Part shown: positions 44,629-56,343 of the stretch, one piece after another
Layout: each line of letters starts with the position of its first letter
Numbering within the stretch: the stretch's first letter is position 1
Source: Clavulina sp. PMI_390
Lineage: Eukaryota; Basidiomycota; Agaricomycetes; Cantharellales; Hydnaceae
Length of the DNA stretch: 64,000 nt
Assembly (NCBI GenBank): GCA_015039315.1
Contig: WIDE01000004.1
Location: forward strand, 108,745 to 172,744
Direction of reading: 5' to 3'
Position numbers and translations under genes: made by a program
Notes under the pieces: model-generated
Databases searched by the model: none
Seen by the model: only the letters and a program-made list of their open reading frames with translations
Told to the model about the DNA's origin: nothing

Positions 44629-45676
44629 CGATAGGGCGGGATATCTGTCCTCATTCCTCTCCCCCGCGAGCGTCCATCGACTCCGAGGTTCGTCGGGTTT
44701 TCATGTCCTGGAGGCTTAGTGAGCTCTCACCAATGATCGCCTTTTTGTACTGTTCGCATATTCTAGTCATGTTTCTCCAATGGTTGTGATGCATGCTTGG
44801 TTCTCATCACATGCAAAATCCTCTCCCCAAGCAGGTGGAGGGCGATCACTGTCAGTGTCAAGTTTCTGCCAATCGCGGGGCAAGAGATACGAGAGATTCG
44901 CCCATTCGTTAGCGGTCACGCGGCAAGCCCGTTATCATGACTATGAACTGGCTGCGCCCTCAGGTACCGACAACGAAGATCGATCTCATTCGCTTTCCTT
45001 CCCCGGCCCGCGCAAAGGCTGGGCCATTGTACGGATAATATCGTGCATGTTATGATACTCAACACCCGTGGGTCAATATCGGGAGGTTTGGCTGAAGGAT
45101 CGGCCGATCAATCTTCAAGGATGGGGGAAGCGGTAGACATGTTGATTGGTTGGGGAATTCTTTCGCGTGAGCGGCCAGACGCACTGAGAGGAAATATGTC
45201 TCTCGCATCCCAAGCTCCGAAGACAAAATCTCACACGGCGACGGCTTAGAGGGCCCGTGGATCATTATGCTGCTGCACATGTGTGTTGACCAAGCGAGTA
45301 GTATTGCCCAGTCCCCTGCGATTGTAAGGGTATTTGAATATGACTATCGCATATGCGCGCGAACTTGATTCAGAGTTTGTCCAGCATGATATACACTGTA
45401 GTAAATTTAGCACTCTAGGTGTCGGTTGGGGTTACATCGAATACCAGGGTGCCATTTGCCAAAAACTTCCAGGTGAAGAGCACTAGGAGGCCGAGGCAAA
45501 GGCTTCCGGGGCTGAGAACAATTTTCCATCGCGGTCGAATCTGTCCGGCGAATCAGACCAATCACAAGCGGGTGAAAACATCACCGAATCGATTCGCATA
45601 AGAAGTCGTAAATCTTGCCACGACCGACCGCAAAGCCCGTCTTTTCTTTCCCCCTCCCTCCGCGCCGTCTTTCACG
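44629..45676. other. Promoter region of 5-aminolevulinate synthase
   Basis: About 1 kb between two plus-strand genes. A CCAAT motif lies 113 bp before the ATG. Short ORFs (44780-45055, 45043-45249) show no domain. Confidence 0.45.
45558..45564 (+). promoter_or_regulatory. CCAAT element upstream of HEM1
   Basis: CCAATCA lies about 113 bp upstream of the start codon. HAP/CBC complexes bind CCAAT and control haem-related genes in fungi. Its use here is inference. Confidence 0.35.
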
Positions 45677-47993
45677 ATGGACAAACTCTCCTCGCACATC
45701 AACAAGTTCAAGACTTCGTGCCCCTACCTCGCGCACAAAAATCCGAGCACCCTCCGCTCGCTCGCCACGTCGGCCCATGCGCGTTATCCAGCCATCTCCA
45801 AGCTCACCTACAAGGCTGCCAAGTGCCCCATGATGGGCCCAGCCATCGTCGTGCGCTCCCATGATCAGATTGTCCCTGGTCTCGGTGCCAAAGTCGCGTT
45901 GAGCGGCGCATATGCGCACCCCCACAACCCCGCTGCTGCCATCGGCGTTGCGACCTACGCGAGCCTCGCCGGCAAAGATCAGATCGAGGCCATCCACAAA
46001 AATGCGGGCGTGAATGCTGAAGCTAACCAGGGTGCTTGCCCTGTTGCTCACCCAGCCAGCAGCATGACCAACCAGGCGACTAGTGCTGCCGGTTGCCCAT
46101 TCAGCAGCACGGGTGCAGCTATGCCCATGGATCACCCTGTTGTTGCTGCCAATCCCGTCACTCAGACAGAGCCCACCGAAGGTAGCTTTGATTACGCGCA
46201 ATACTACAAGGCTGAGCTTGATAAGAAGCACGCCGACAAGAGCTACCGTTACTTCAACAATATCAATCGTCTTGCTGAAAAGTACCCCGTCGCCCATACG
46301 GCGCGCCCCGCCGATGAAGTCGATGTTTGGTGCTCGAACGATTATCTGGGCATGGGAAGGAACCCAGTTGTGCTCGAGACCATGCAGTATGTCCATTTTG
46401 CTTGCCCTTAGGCGAATCTGTATTCTCGTCGTAAACAGTCCTAACCTGTCTTTTTGATAGCAAAACTCTCAACAAGTACGGTGCTGGCGCCGGTGGTACG
46501 CGTAATATTGCTGGCAATGGTGCCATGCATCTTTCCCTTGAAAACGAACTCGCAAACCTCCATCGCAAGGAAGCGGCGCTCGTATTCTCCTCTTGCTATG
46601 TTGCGAACGACGCTACCCTCGCCACGCTTGGCTCCAAGATTCCCAACTGCATCATCTTCTCCGACTCACTCAACCACGCCTCCATGATCAACGGTATCCG
46701 TCACTCTCGTGCTCCCAAAGAGATTTTCGAGCACAACAACCTCGAGGACTTGGAGCGTCGCCTTAAGAAATACCCTATCGAACAGCCGAAAATTATCGCT
46801 TTTGAGAGCGTGTATTCCATGTGTGGTAGCGTCAGCCCGATCAAGGAGATTTGTGCCCTCGCTAGAAAGTATGGTGCCATTACATTCAACGACGAAGTCC
46901 ATGCGGTCGGCATGTACGGACCCCGTGGTGCCGGTGTTGCCGAGCACCTTGACTGGGAGGAGCACGTCTCTCTCGGTCGCGAGAGCGGCCAGCCTGTCCT
47001 CGGTGGTGCTATGGACCAATGCGACATCATCACTGGTATGCGTCTTGCCTGTTTCTCTTCAAGAATATTGTACTGATGACTTTTTGGTTTCTAATAGGCA
47101 CTCTCGGAAAAGCGTACGGTGTTGTGGGTGGCTACATCGCCGGCTCTTCTCATTTGGTCGATCTTATCCGGTCCTACGCTCCTGGCTTCATCTTCACTAC
47201 CTCAATCCCTCCATCCGTCGCGTCCGGTGCCCAAACCTCGATTGCCTACCAAAAAGCTCACGTTGCTGACCGCCAGCTTCAACACCTGAACGTGCGTCAC
47301 CTCAAGTCTCGCTTCGCTGAGATGGACATCCCCGTCGTCCCGAACCCAAGCCACATCGTACCTGTGCTGGTGGGTGATGCCGAGCTGGCCAAAAGGGCGA
47401 GTGACCGTCTGCTGGAGAACTGGGGTATCTACGTCCAAAGCATCAACTTCCCGACCGTCCCTCGCGGCGAGGAGCGTCTACGTATCACACCTGGGCCTGG
47501 TCACAACGAGGAGCAGTTTGAGCATCTCTTGACCGCCGTCGATGGTGTATTCACTGAGCTGGGCATTCCGCGTACTAGCGAATGGCACTCGCGTGCCAAT
47601 GCTACTGTCGCTGCTACTGGTATTGATACCGACGTTGACGTCCAGGAGAAGTCTGCTGCGCACGCTCGTGCCATCGTCCATCTGCTCATGCACGACAAGG
47701 ATATCGAGCCCCTGTGGACGGACGCCCAGCTCGGCTTGCTTGACGGCACGGCCCCTCGCACTCTGGTCAACTCGGCGGACAAGCCCATCGTGGGCGAGGA
47801 GGCTGCGCATATTGCTCGTGGCAGGCTCACTCATCTTCTCGAGGCCTCGTCCGAGGAGGCTTCTAAGAAGGATGAAGTAAAGGTGCAGGAGATCATTGAT
47901 GCTGCGAAGAAAGATGCAAAGAAGGTTGATGAGCAGATGTTCACTTCTGCCAATGCTGTTCGTGCTCGTGCTTCTACTGCTGCTGCTCCTTGA
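45677..47993 (+). CDS. HEM1: 5-aminolevulinate synthase, mitochondrial (726 aa)
   Basis: Exons 45677-46386, 46461-47035 and 47098-47993. The catalytic core runs from about residue 180 to 600: [46 protein letters not shown] and the PLP-binding TLGKAYG (Lys433). It condenses glycine with succinyl-CoA, the first step of haem synthesis, in the mitochondrial matrix. The N-terminal region has four Cys-Pro motifs (C15, C50, C121, C140), which look like haem regulatory motifs. The C-terminal about 120 residues form a charged, helical extension beyond the usual end. C-ending codons are frequent, as in highly expressed fungal genes. Confidence 0.95.
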
Positions 47994-48586
47994 GCGCGCG
48001 TTGCACATATATAGCGCTCCTTAGATCTAGTCAATTTTTTCTTTGCTCTTGTTTCTCATATCTTTACTTGATGACCTCAATGTGGTCCTTCACGTTTTCG
48101 CCTCAATGCTATTCCCACCAGTTCCGGATGCCAAAAGTGCTCCGATGTTGTTGCTCCTCTACACTGCTGACCGACTATCGTTTTCGAGTGATTGATCATG
48201 AGAATAATTCTGACTGTGTCGGCCTAAATTTGGCGTGAAGTACACCAGAATGTTACGAGTTTTCAAAGATATCGCGATGTTATTGTCTTGCTGTTCACTG
48301 GACCCTTCACACCTCCATTGCGAGGTGTTGGGAATTTGGATTTTCATGAGATATTATATTGCAAGTACACGGATAGTATTGACAAAAAAGCGAGAGTAGG
48401 AAAGGCTTGAGCATGTAAGATGGCAGGTCACCTCCATTTTGTGTTCGAGCTGGCAATGCTCCATCAGCTATGGGCAAACCACGAGTGGGTTCAATGTGAA
48501 TGCAGATGGTTTTGTTATCATAAGTGATGGCAACCAACGTGCACAAAAGACTGAGAGGAATGGAAAGGAATTGGGGGAAGTATGGA
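47994..48586. other. Convergent 3' region
   Basis: About 590 bp between HEM1 and CWC21 stops. No gene is seen. Confidence 0.4.
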
Positions 48587-49898
48587 TTACTCGCTGTCGC
48601 TGCCACTCATAGACATCTTGTCAGATGGCGTACGGCTTCTGCTGCGAGGAGATCTCGAACGGCGGGGAGGGGGAGACCGAGACCTAGAACGGGACCGAGA
48701 ACGAGAGCGGGAATCACGACGAGGGGAGCCCATATCTGGGGAGCGAGAGCGACGAGCAGGTGGTGCACGGTCGCGTCCAGCGGGACTGGGGGATCTACGA
48801 CGTCGAGGGGGAGGAGACATGGAATGGTCTGAAGGGGTTCGACGGCGTGCTTTGTAGTCACGATCGCGACCTCCTCCTCCACCGCCGCCACCGCGGCGAG
48901 GGGGTGAGCGCGAAGGGCTACGAGACATGGGACGTCTACGGGGAGGAGGCGATCTCGAACGAGAGTTGCTATAGCGTAAGGAAGGGGTACGAGATGGGCT
49001 ACGCATGGGACGACGTCGGTTTGGAGCTGGGGAGTAGCTCCGGGAGCGATTACGGCGGTAAGAGGGGGAAGGAGAGCGACGACGGCGAGGTGGAGGGGAG
49101 GGTGAGCGGTCGTTGGGACGACCTCCTGACCTTGGAGGCGGGTCTCCACGAGCTCTCGCTTCATCCTGCTTGAGACGTTCTTCATACTCGCGCCGACGAC
49201 GAAGACGGTCTCGCTCTTTCTGCTCAGCTTCACGCTTGGCTCGCTCCTCCTCGCGCTTCGCTGCCGCTGCCTCTCGCTCGGCGTCGCGGGCAGCGCGTTC
49301 TTGCAGGCGTTGCTTCTTCAGCTCTTCTTGCTTCTCGCGATCAAAGGCAGCCCCTTCGACATAGTTGGAGGAGGTACCAAGTGCGCGAGCCATATTGGAG
49401 AGCTCAGATTTTTTAGCGAGAGCGATCCCATGAGTATCAGAAGACTTGAGATTCTTGCCACTCGGAAGTTTCACGCTAGCGAGATTGGCAAGGAGCTTTT
49501 CACGCAAGGCATCAACTTGCTTGTCGATCTCGTCCTGAGGGATCCTATATAAGTGAGGTCAGAAAGACTCGCACAACAAAGTATAGGATAGAGCTACATA
49601 CTCCTGGTCCTCGAGCTCCAGTTGTAGTTGCAAGCACGCAACTTCGATTTTGCGCTTTCGTTCGTGCTCCAGAATACCCTGATCTGGTTCACGGAACGTT
49701 GGTGCGCCTCGGTCGAACTCGGCGGCCCGTTCGCTCATTGGGTCACGAACACGTAGGTGTGAGAGGTTGCGGACCACATAACCATTCGTTCCACTAGAGT
49801 AAATGCCACAAAAGAGACGTTAGACAGATTCAGCTACGTATAACATGCATATTGACGCACCTTCCACGAGGAGTCGTAAGACCAATTCCGTTGTACAT
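48587..49898 (-). CDS. CWC21: Pre-mRNA splicing factor Cwc21/Cwf21 with RS domain (395 aa)
   Basis: Minus-strand exons 49861-49898, 49602-49793 and 48587-49544. The N-terminus MYNGIGLTTPRGSGTNGYV is the near-invariant Cwf21/SRRM2 start, and the cwf21 domain follows (DEIDKQVDALREKLLA). A charged helix comes next (REEERAKREAEQKERDRLRR). The C-terminal half is a long Ser-Arg repeat domain (SRSRSRSRSRSPPPRRSRS), much longer than in budding yeast Cwc21 and closer to SRRM2. It binds Prp8 and Snu114 in the catalytic spliceosome; that is family knowledge. It shares a 200-bp divergent promoter with the sulfite reductase gene. Confidence 0.93.
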
Positions 49899-49922
49899 GG
49901 CGTTGAGTCTTACAAGTCAAGT

Positions 49923-49975
49923 GTCACGGAAGAGTGACAGTGGCTGTGTTCGACCAAGTCACTCTTCCCCGTGAC
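49923..49975. promoter_or_regulatory. Nested palindrome in the CWC21-MET10 promoter
   Basis: The left arm 49923-49938 (GTCACGGAAGAGTGAC) and right arm 49958-49975 (GTCACTCTTCCCCGTGAC) are near-perfect inverted copies. Each arm itself begins GTCAC and ends GTGAC. Four half-sites thus sit in a 53-bp stretch inside a 200-bp bidirectional promoter. It could be an operator or a DNA or RNA hairpin. The factor is unknown. Confidence 0.6.
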
Positions 49976-50098
49976 AAGGCTTCGGTGAATTGAGCTGCAT
50001 AGAAAAAGAATGGCGTGCTCACGCCTCAAAGAAATCCGAATTCCTGCTTTCACCCCCAACCATCCCAGGAACAGCGCCGTACGCCATCTGTGGTGACA

Positions 50099-53000
50099 AT
50101 GAGCGCGTCAGAAGCGATTGAAACCCTTGCTTGGGATGCCAGCAAGTGCATCTATGCGTATGATCTCGCCCTCCAGCAGGGCGTCGGCATTCATGCAAAG
50201 ACGTGGAAGGCAGCTGGCCGCAACGGCCCTCAGGTCATTGAGATGGAGACTAGGACAGGCGCTGGCCTCGCCATCACTGGACGGATGTCTGAGGGCACCA
50301 GCTCCGAGGCTGCCTCTGGGTTCACCCTCTCTGTCTTCACGACCCCTGCTGGTCTCGCCGAGATGATGCCTGCTTTGGCGGGCCTTCCCAGCAGCGAAGT
50401 CTGCGCATCTACCCGCGCTATCATCCAAGTTCCGGCAGTGACGACCGTCGAGCCCTCTCTGTCCCTCTCCCCATCCTTGGCGGGATTGAGCTCGGTGCTC
50501 CCCATCGTGCCTGAGCAGCTTGCCATCGTCGTTTCTGGTGGTGCCCAAGAGGCTGTCGATATTGCCGCCGCGTCCTACTCGGTCACGACGTCCCATGTTG
50601 CGCACATTTTCGATCACTACTCTAGTGCTCGTGAGCTGTCCAAGTTGACCAAACGTGCTGCTGCTCAGCCCAAGCAATCAAACTCCATCGAGCAGGCTCT
50701 TTCCCAAGCGGGATATGCGCTCTTTGACTACTCTGGCTCCAAGAGTGCCACCGATGTTATCGTCGTTGTGAATGGCGTTTTCGCGTCAAATGTGAAAGAG
50801 GCCGTGAAGAACGATGCCTCCGTGGGTGTCATCACGGTCCGACTTTTGCGTCCTTGGGACAGCACCAAGTTTTTGGAAGCCCTCCCAGCTTCCGCCCAGC
50901 GCATCCACGTCCTCGATGACGTCGCTTCGGCTTATGTCGATGGCCCAGTCTATCAAGACGTGCTTTCGACCCTCTTTGAGCAGCCAGGTCGTCGCCCCGT
51001 TGTGCGCTCCGTTCGCGTCACTGCCGAGGACTTGGCATCATATGTTGCCTCTCCCTCAGCCCTCAAGGCAGCACTGGCGACCCATGTCCCCAGCGTTGCA
51101 AAGGCCGCGGTTGCTGCGTCCAGCGCGAAGAAGATTGCCTTCTGGACAGGTTCCAGCCTTTCGGCGCTTCCTCAGCAGCTCGCGCAATCGTTCCTTGCGA
51201 CGAGCGCGATCCAGACGAGGCTGCTCTCGAACTCTGACGCGTTTGCAAAGCCAGGTGGCATTACCCTCGCTCGCCTCTTGCTCGCGCCTGCTACGAACCC
51301 TGTTGTCGCTCCCATCGACTCGGTTCTTCCTCTCCAGGGTGGAGTTAGCGGCTCTGACCTCATCGTTGTTGCTGATGCCTCTTTGCTCAGCTCCCACGAT
51401 ATTCTGAGCGGAGCAGCTCCCCAGTCTGCTGTCCTCGTCCTCACTTCCCAGGCTGCCGATGAGGTAGTTGCAGGCGCTCACGCCTCCACGCTCGATATTA
51501 TCCGCCAGCGCAGCCTCCATGTTTATCTCTTCGATGCTGAACGTGATGCCAAGGAGAGCGACCTTCATCTCGCTCGTGCTCAAATTGCGTTCCTGCGTCT
51601 GTACATTGGTGGCGAGGCAAGCATTGAGGTTTTCGAGCGCGTTGTGCGCGCTATTGTCGGTAGCAACGTGCTCGGCACTGCTGTTGACAAGCTCGTTCGT
51701 GCAGTTTGGGACGGTCTCCACAGCATCGCTATCCCAGCCGCCACGACCGAGGTTACCAAGAAGGGCGAGGAACCTGCGCCTTTGAAGCCCTTCCAATTCA
51801 ACGCCGTCTCTCTTACTGGCTTCGCTGAGTTGGTCGCTGGCAGTGTGAGGAATGGACCTGTTTCTGCTCCCTGGCATGTGGCTGCCAAGCACTTGCTCTT
51901 CCCTGAGGCCTATGGCACTGAGCCTCCCGCTTCTCCCCTCGAGCCCCCTACCATCACTGCTCTTCGTCCAGACATGCCCATCGAGACCTTCCTAGTCACC
52001 TGCTCTGTCAACCAGCGTCTCACCCCCACTTCCTACAACCGTAATGTGTTCCACATGGAGTTCGATACGGCGGGCACGGGCCTGACATACAAGCTTGGCG
52101 AAGCCCTTGGTGTGCACGGATGGAACGACGAGAACGACGTGCTGGACTTCTGCAAATGGTACGGTGTGAACCCCGATCTCGTAATCAGTGTCCCACTTCC
52201 CGCCACCGCGGGCGGCACTGGTGCCGCCGCTGGTCGCCGCAAGGTGACGCGCACTGTATTCCAGACCCTCCAGCAGCAGATTGACCTCTTTGGTCGCCCA
52301 CCCAAGTCGTTCTTTGCTGCATTGGCGACGTATGCGACGAGCAAGAGGGAACAGCTTGCCTTGCGCTTCGTTGCTGCGCCCGAGGGAGCGTCCCAGTTGA
52401 AGAAATACGGAGAGAAGGATACGGTCAACTATGCGGATGTCCTTGCTCTTTACCCGAGTGCTCGTCCTTCCATCGAGGAGCTCGCGGTGATTGTTGAGGA
52501 GATCAAGGAGCGTCATTATTCGATCGCTAGCGCGCAGAGCTTTGTTGGTGACCGTGTGGATCTGCTCGTTGTCGCAGTTGACTGGGTGACCCCTAGCGGT
52601 AAGTTCGGCATTGGGGCTCGCTCTCACTGCATTTTCCCTGACGTCTTATATTTAGGCACTCCCAAGTATGGTCAGTGCACTCGCTACTTGGCCAACCTCA
52701 AGGTTGGCAGCAAGGTCACCGTCTCCATTAAGCCATCTGTCATGAAGGTACATCGTGTTTATCTTCTTCATAACACCATAAACCAACCCTGATCTTTATC
52801 CGTTTGCTCATAGGCTCCTCCTTCGGAACTCCAACCTATTATCATGGCTGGCCTCGGTACGGGTGCGGCTCCCTTCCGTGCCTTTATGCAACACCGCAGC
52901 CTCCTCAAGAGCCAAGGCAACGAGGTCGGCCCTATGATTTACTACTTCGGCTCCCGTCACCGCTCGCAGGAGTACCTCTATGGCGAAGAGATCGAGGCCT

Positions 53001-53305
53001 ACGTCAAGGATGGCATCCTCACGCACGTCGGCCTCGCCTTCTCCCGTGACTCGGACTCCAAGGTGTACATCCAGCACAAGATGATGCAGGATGGCAAACA
53101 TCTCGCAGGCATGCTCGGAAATGATGATGGCAAGCCTGAGCACGAGGGCGTGTTCTACTTGTGCGGACCGACGTGGCCTGTGCCCGATGTCCATGCTGCG
53201 CTTGTGGATGCGCTGACCAACTATGCTGGAAAGACGGTGGAGAGCGCGACCGAGTTCATTGAGCAGCTCAAGGAGGACGAGCGTTACGTGCTCGAGGTGT
53301 ACTAA
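50099..53305 (+). CDS. MET10: Sulfite reductase (NADPH) flavoprotein alpha subunit (1027 aa)
   Basis: Exons 50099-52598, 52656-52747 and 52814-53305. The N-terminal about 350 residues resemble the pyruvate:ferredoxin-oxidoreductase-like domains of fungal Met10. From about residue 625 comes the FAD-binding reductase region (YNRNVFHMEFDTAGTGLTYK, HYSIASAQSFVGDRVDL). The C-terminus binds NADPH (MAGLGTGAAPFRAFMQHR near 872, YYFGSRHR, VFYLCGP, ending VLEVY). A flavodoxin domain is not seen, as in yeast Met10, whose partner Met5 carries the FMN and sirohaem parts. The enzyme reduces sulfite to sulfide for cysteine and methionine synthesis in the cytosol. The long upstream in-frame extension (from 50015) was rejected in favour of MSASEAI. 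Confidence 0.94.
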
Positions 53306-53548
53306 ATGCTTGGTTGTGTGTCGCAGAGCTCATTTGATCACGATGTTTGCTTGCCAATCTGGACCCTGAATACATCTCTGTTTGTTCTGTACGTCTCTGA
53401 TACAAACACGTCCTAAAAAGCATGAAAATTTGCCGGAAACATGAGATTAGACCACAAAGTCGCGATCCAAACCTCGATCACGTGCCGCGAACCTTGTTCA
53501 CCCAAAGAGACGCGTCAACCTTCAGAACGCGTACATCTGTAGATCACA

Positions 53549-54818
53549 ATGGTAAGAGCAATCGGTCGAAGGTATATCCAGAACTTTGCTAAACCACTCA
53601 TTCGTGTAGGCCCGAAGATACGATAGTCTGTGTCCTGCTCCGCTACAGCTGTGATGTTAAGAGAGCTAACGTGTGTGCTTTGTGGGATCGTGCATTAGGT
53701 CGAACAACAATCTTCTCGCCTGAAGGTGAGTATCATTATTCTTGGAGCTATTTTCCACTGAGCTTACCTTTACCAATTAGGGCGTCTGTATCAGAGTGCG
53801 TTCTCCATCTATGGACGGAGGCGTGCATTCCGTGCTCATGCAACCTACTTCTTTAGTTGAATATGCCATGGAGGCAATATCGCATGCCGGTACGGTGATC
53901 GGCATCCTTGCGAATGATGGTGTAGTCCTTGCTGGTGAAAAGCGAGTGACAAGTAAACTGCTCGACCTGTCTGTGTCGAAGGATGGAGGATACGGTGGGA
54001 GTGGAGAGAAGATCTTCTTGCTGAATAGGTTTGCGCTTCTGTTCTAGAGAGATCTCTGTTTAATGTACTCACCTACTTCTCTCTCCGAATTCCCTTCGAT
54101 CGAACTGATTCCAGCAATGTGATCGCTGGTGTAGCAGGGATGACTGCTGATGCTAATTCACTCGTCAACTACGCCCGCCAAGCTGCCCAAAGTCATCTAT
54201 TCTCTTTCAACGAAGATATCCCTGTGGAACAGCTTACTCAGAGATTATGTGATCTCAAGCAGGGGTACACACAATATGGTGGTAAGTGCCTCATGCTAAA
54301 CTCTCGACTGAATAGTCCTGGACCTCCCTTTACATTACATTATCTCTTTTGATTAGGTCTTCGGCCATTCGGTGTATCGCTGTTGTACGCTGGTTTCGAC
54401 CCTCACTACAAATTCCAGCTCTACCACTCCGATCCTTCTGGCAATTATTCCGGGTGGAAGGCAACATGTATCGGCGCGAACAACGGGACAGCTCAGAGTC
54501 TGCTAAAGCAAGACTATAAGGATGATTGTAGTTTGGAGGACGCTATTGCCCTCATCATCAAGGTGATGAGCAAAACAATGGACTCCACGACCTTGAGCAG
54601 CGAGAAGCGTGCGTCACATTTTCCCTTGTGGTTTGGTAGAGAGCGATGAAGTTGACCAGCATATCGATTACCATTCCCCAGTCGAATTTGCCACCCTGAC
54701 ACTCAACCCTACCACGAAGCTCCCATTCGCAAAGATCTACAAGCCTGCTGAGATTGATGCGCTGCTAGCGAAGCACGGGATCGAAAAGAAGGATGATGAC
54801 ACTCCTATGGCCAGCTAA
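53549..54818 (+). CDS. PRE9: 20S proteasome alpha subunit, alpha-type 4 (262 aa)
   Basis: Exons: 53549-53551 (start codon alone), 53610-53625, 53699-53725, 53781-53795 (15 nt), 53857-54028, 54115-54281, 54357-54608 and 54682-54818. The joined N-terminus [20 protein letters not shown] followed by IEYAMEA is the proteasome alpha signature. Downstream come [32 protein letters not shown] and [13 protein letters not shown]. The sequence fits PSMA4/Pre9 (alpha3 position of the ring). It forms part of the gate and outer ring of the proteasome. The usual YQVEYA is IEYA here. The very small exons explain why only parts show up as open frames. Confidence 0.93.
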
Positions 54819-54971
54819 GGTCTTGATGACCGAATACTAACTCGTCTTGTATCATAATATCATTGCTGACACCTCGCGGCAAGGTGCAATATTGATATTT
54901 CATCCAATATATTTTGTGGCTGGCAGGAGTACATGTACAAGAAGATTCTGGTTTTGGTCGCCCTGAGTGAC

Positions 54972-55882
54972 TTACAGACCGGCAAGCACGGTCGTAGCAT
55001 CAGTGATTGTAAGCTTAGTCGGTTCGGGTTCGACAATAACTTGTTCGACCTTGCCAGCACTCGCTAATATAAGGACGGATAATGATGAGCTTCAAGCAAC
55101 AGTACGATGGGGTGGCATGCCATACCGATTATGACGAAGCGCTTGGCACGAGGAGCGCCCAAGAGTGGAGTGGCTGCACGGGGCTCAACAAAATAAGTAC
55201 TCCGCCCCTGAAATAACAAGGCAAAAGGATATGCTTACCGTCGAATATCAAGCCTAACTTGCTCGTGAATGCGCCTGTGTCATCGGCTATAAAGTTGACA
55301 GGAGTAGTACCACCGGGAGAGATCTTCACCAAGACGAGGTTAACATTTGTATCTGGGGATTGATTGAACAACATACCTGGTTCTTCCACCCTTTCATGAC
55401 AAACGCATCATTGACGCAGAGTACATAAATTTGGGAGACACCTTTTCCAGCAATAGGAATTAGTGGAGTCTTGGAATGGGCACATCATTGGGACGGACCT
55501 TTTGCTTGAAACTAAGAGAAAGTCGTAAGTTCACGGCCGTATGCAAACTCACTACTCAATAGCTCACTCACGGCCTGGAAGTTCTCGACGTAACTGGGGG
55601 CTTGGTTGCTGCAAGTAGGAGAAAATGCGGCTGGGACTCCGACCTATCAACGCACAATAGTGTCGGGTATATGTGAGCCAGAGGCCACTTTATGGATTAG
55701 CTACAGTGGCGACTTACTATGACGATTTTTCCGGGGATATCGTGAAGTGTGATCGGCTTCAAGTCTTCATCCTTGACGGTGACCGAAGGGAGTGCATCTC
55801 CTGGTTTGATTTGGGAGAGCGTAGTGAGAGACACTGCCGCTGCGTGGGCGGCGGCAGCAGTGGACGACAGGATCGATGACAT
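54972..55882 (-). CDS. Type II (Prx5/PMP20-like) peroxiredoxin (179 aa)
   Basis: Minus-strand exons 55718-55882, 55572-55643, 55499-55511 (13 nt), 55377-55441, 55239-55323, 55126-55173 and 54972-55063. The peroxidatic cysteine is C66 in GVPAAFSPTCSNQAP. Other family blocks are VLCVNDAFVMKGW, NFIADDTGAFTSKLGL and APRAKRFVII. The N-terminal Ala/Ser-rich stretch (about 22 residues) could be a mitochondrial targeting sequence. The enzyme reduces peroxides with a thioredoxin or glutathione-type donor. The end lacks an obvious SKL-type peroxisomal signal (it ends LAGL). The acceptor at 55324 was picked to avoid an in-frame stop after the nearer AG. Confidence 0.9.
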
Positions 55883-56343
55883 TACGCAAGTAAAGCGAGC
55901 TTGTGTGAGAGAGGGGCGAATCTTGGGATTGGGGCTAGCATGAGGTTGTATATATGACGTCGAGCGGAACTGGCTTAGCTAATCTAACAGATGATTCACG
56001 ATGATGTCTTTGTACTTGGGTATTTCGAAATTGAGCTACCAAAGCGAATTGATCCACGAAGCCTTCGAACACTGTGCATGACGGCACGACGAGTTGCTGC
56101 CTTCACACAGTGGTGTATGGAGCTTGACAACACCGTGGAGGCACTGCAGAGAACCTTGAGACCATCGAAGCCAGTGATAAAGGAGAATGTGGCATTAAAC
56201 CAGCACATCTTCCACTTGATTCTTTAGAGACACTATTATGCATACAAAAACGGTAGAGGCTCTAGCTCTATGAGTGTAACATATTTGTGCTTGTTGACAA
56301 GCCAAACGCGTGCCTTCCAATTCATCCCCCTCTTCGCGTGTCA
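55883..56343. other. Divergent promoter between peroxiredoxin and POT1
   Basis: About 460 bp. A 78-codon plus-strand ORF (55991-56227) has no family resemblance and is not called. Confidence 0.4.

Noticed and set aside
50108..50677. 189-codon minus ORF opposite MET10
   Set aside because: Antisense shadow produced by strong codon bias of a highly expressed gene. The same holds for the minus ORFs at 51056-51892 and 51992-52627.
55991..56227. 78-codon plus ORF between peroxiredoxin and POT1
   Set aside because: It sits in a divergent promoter, with no recognisable domain or splice partners.
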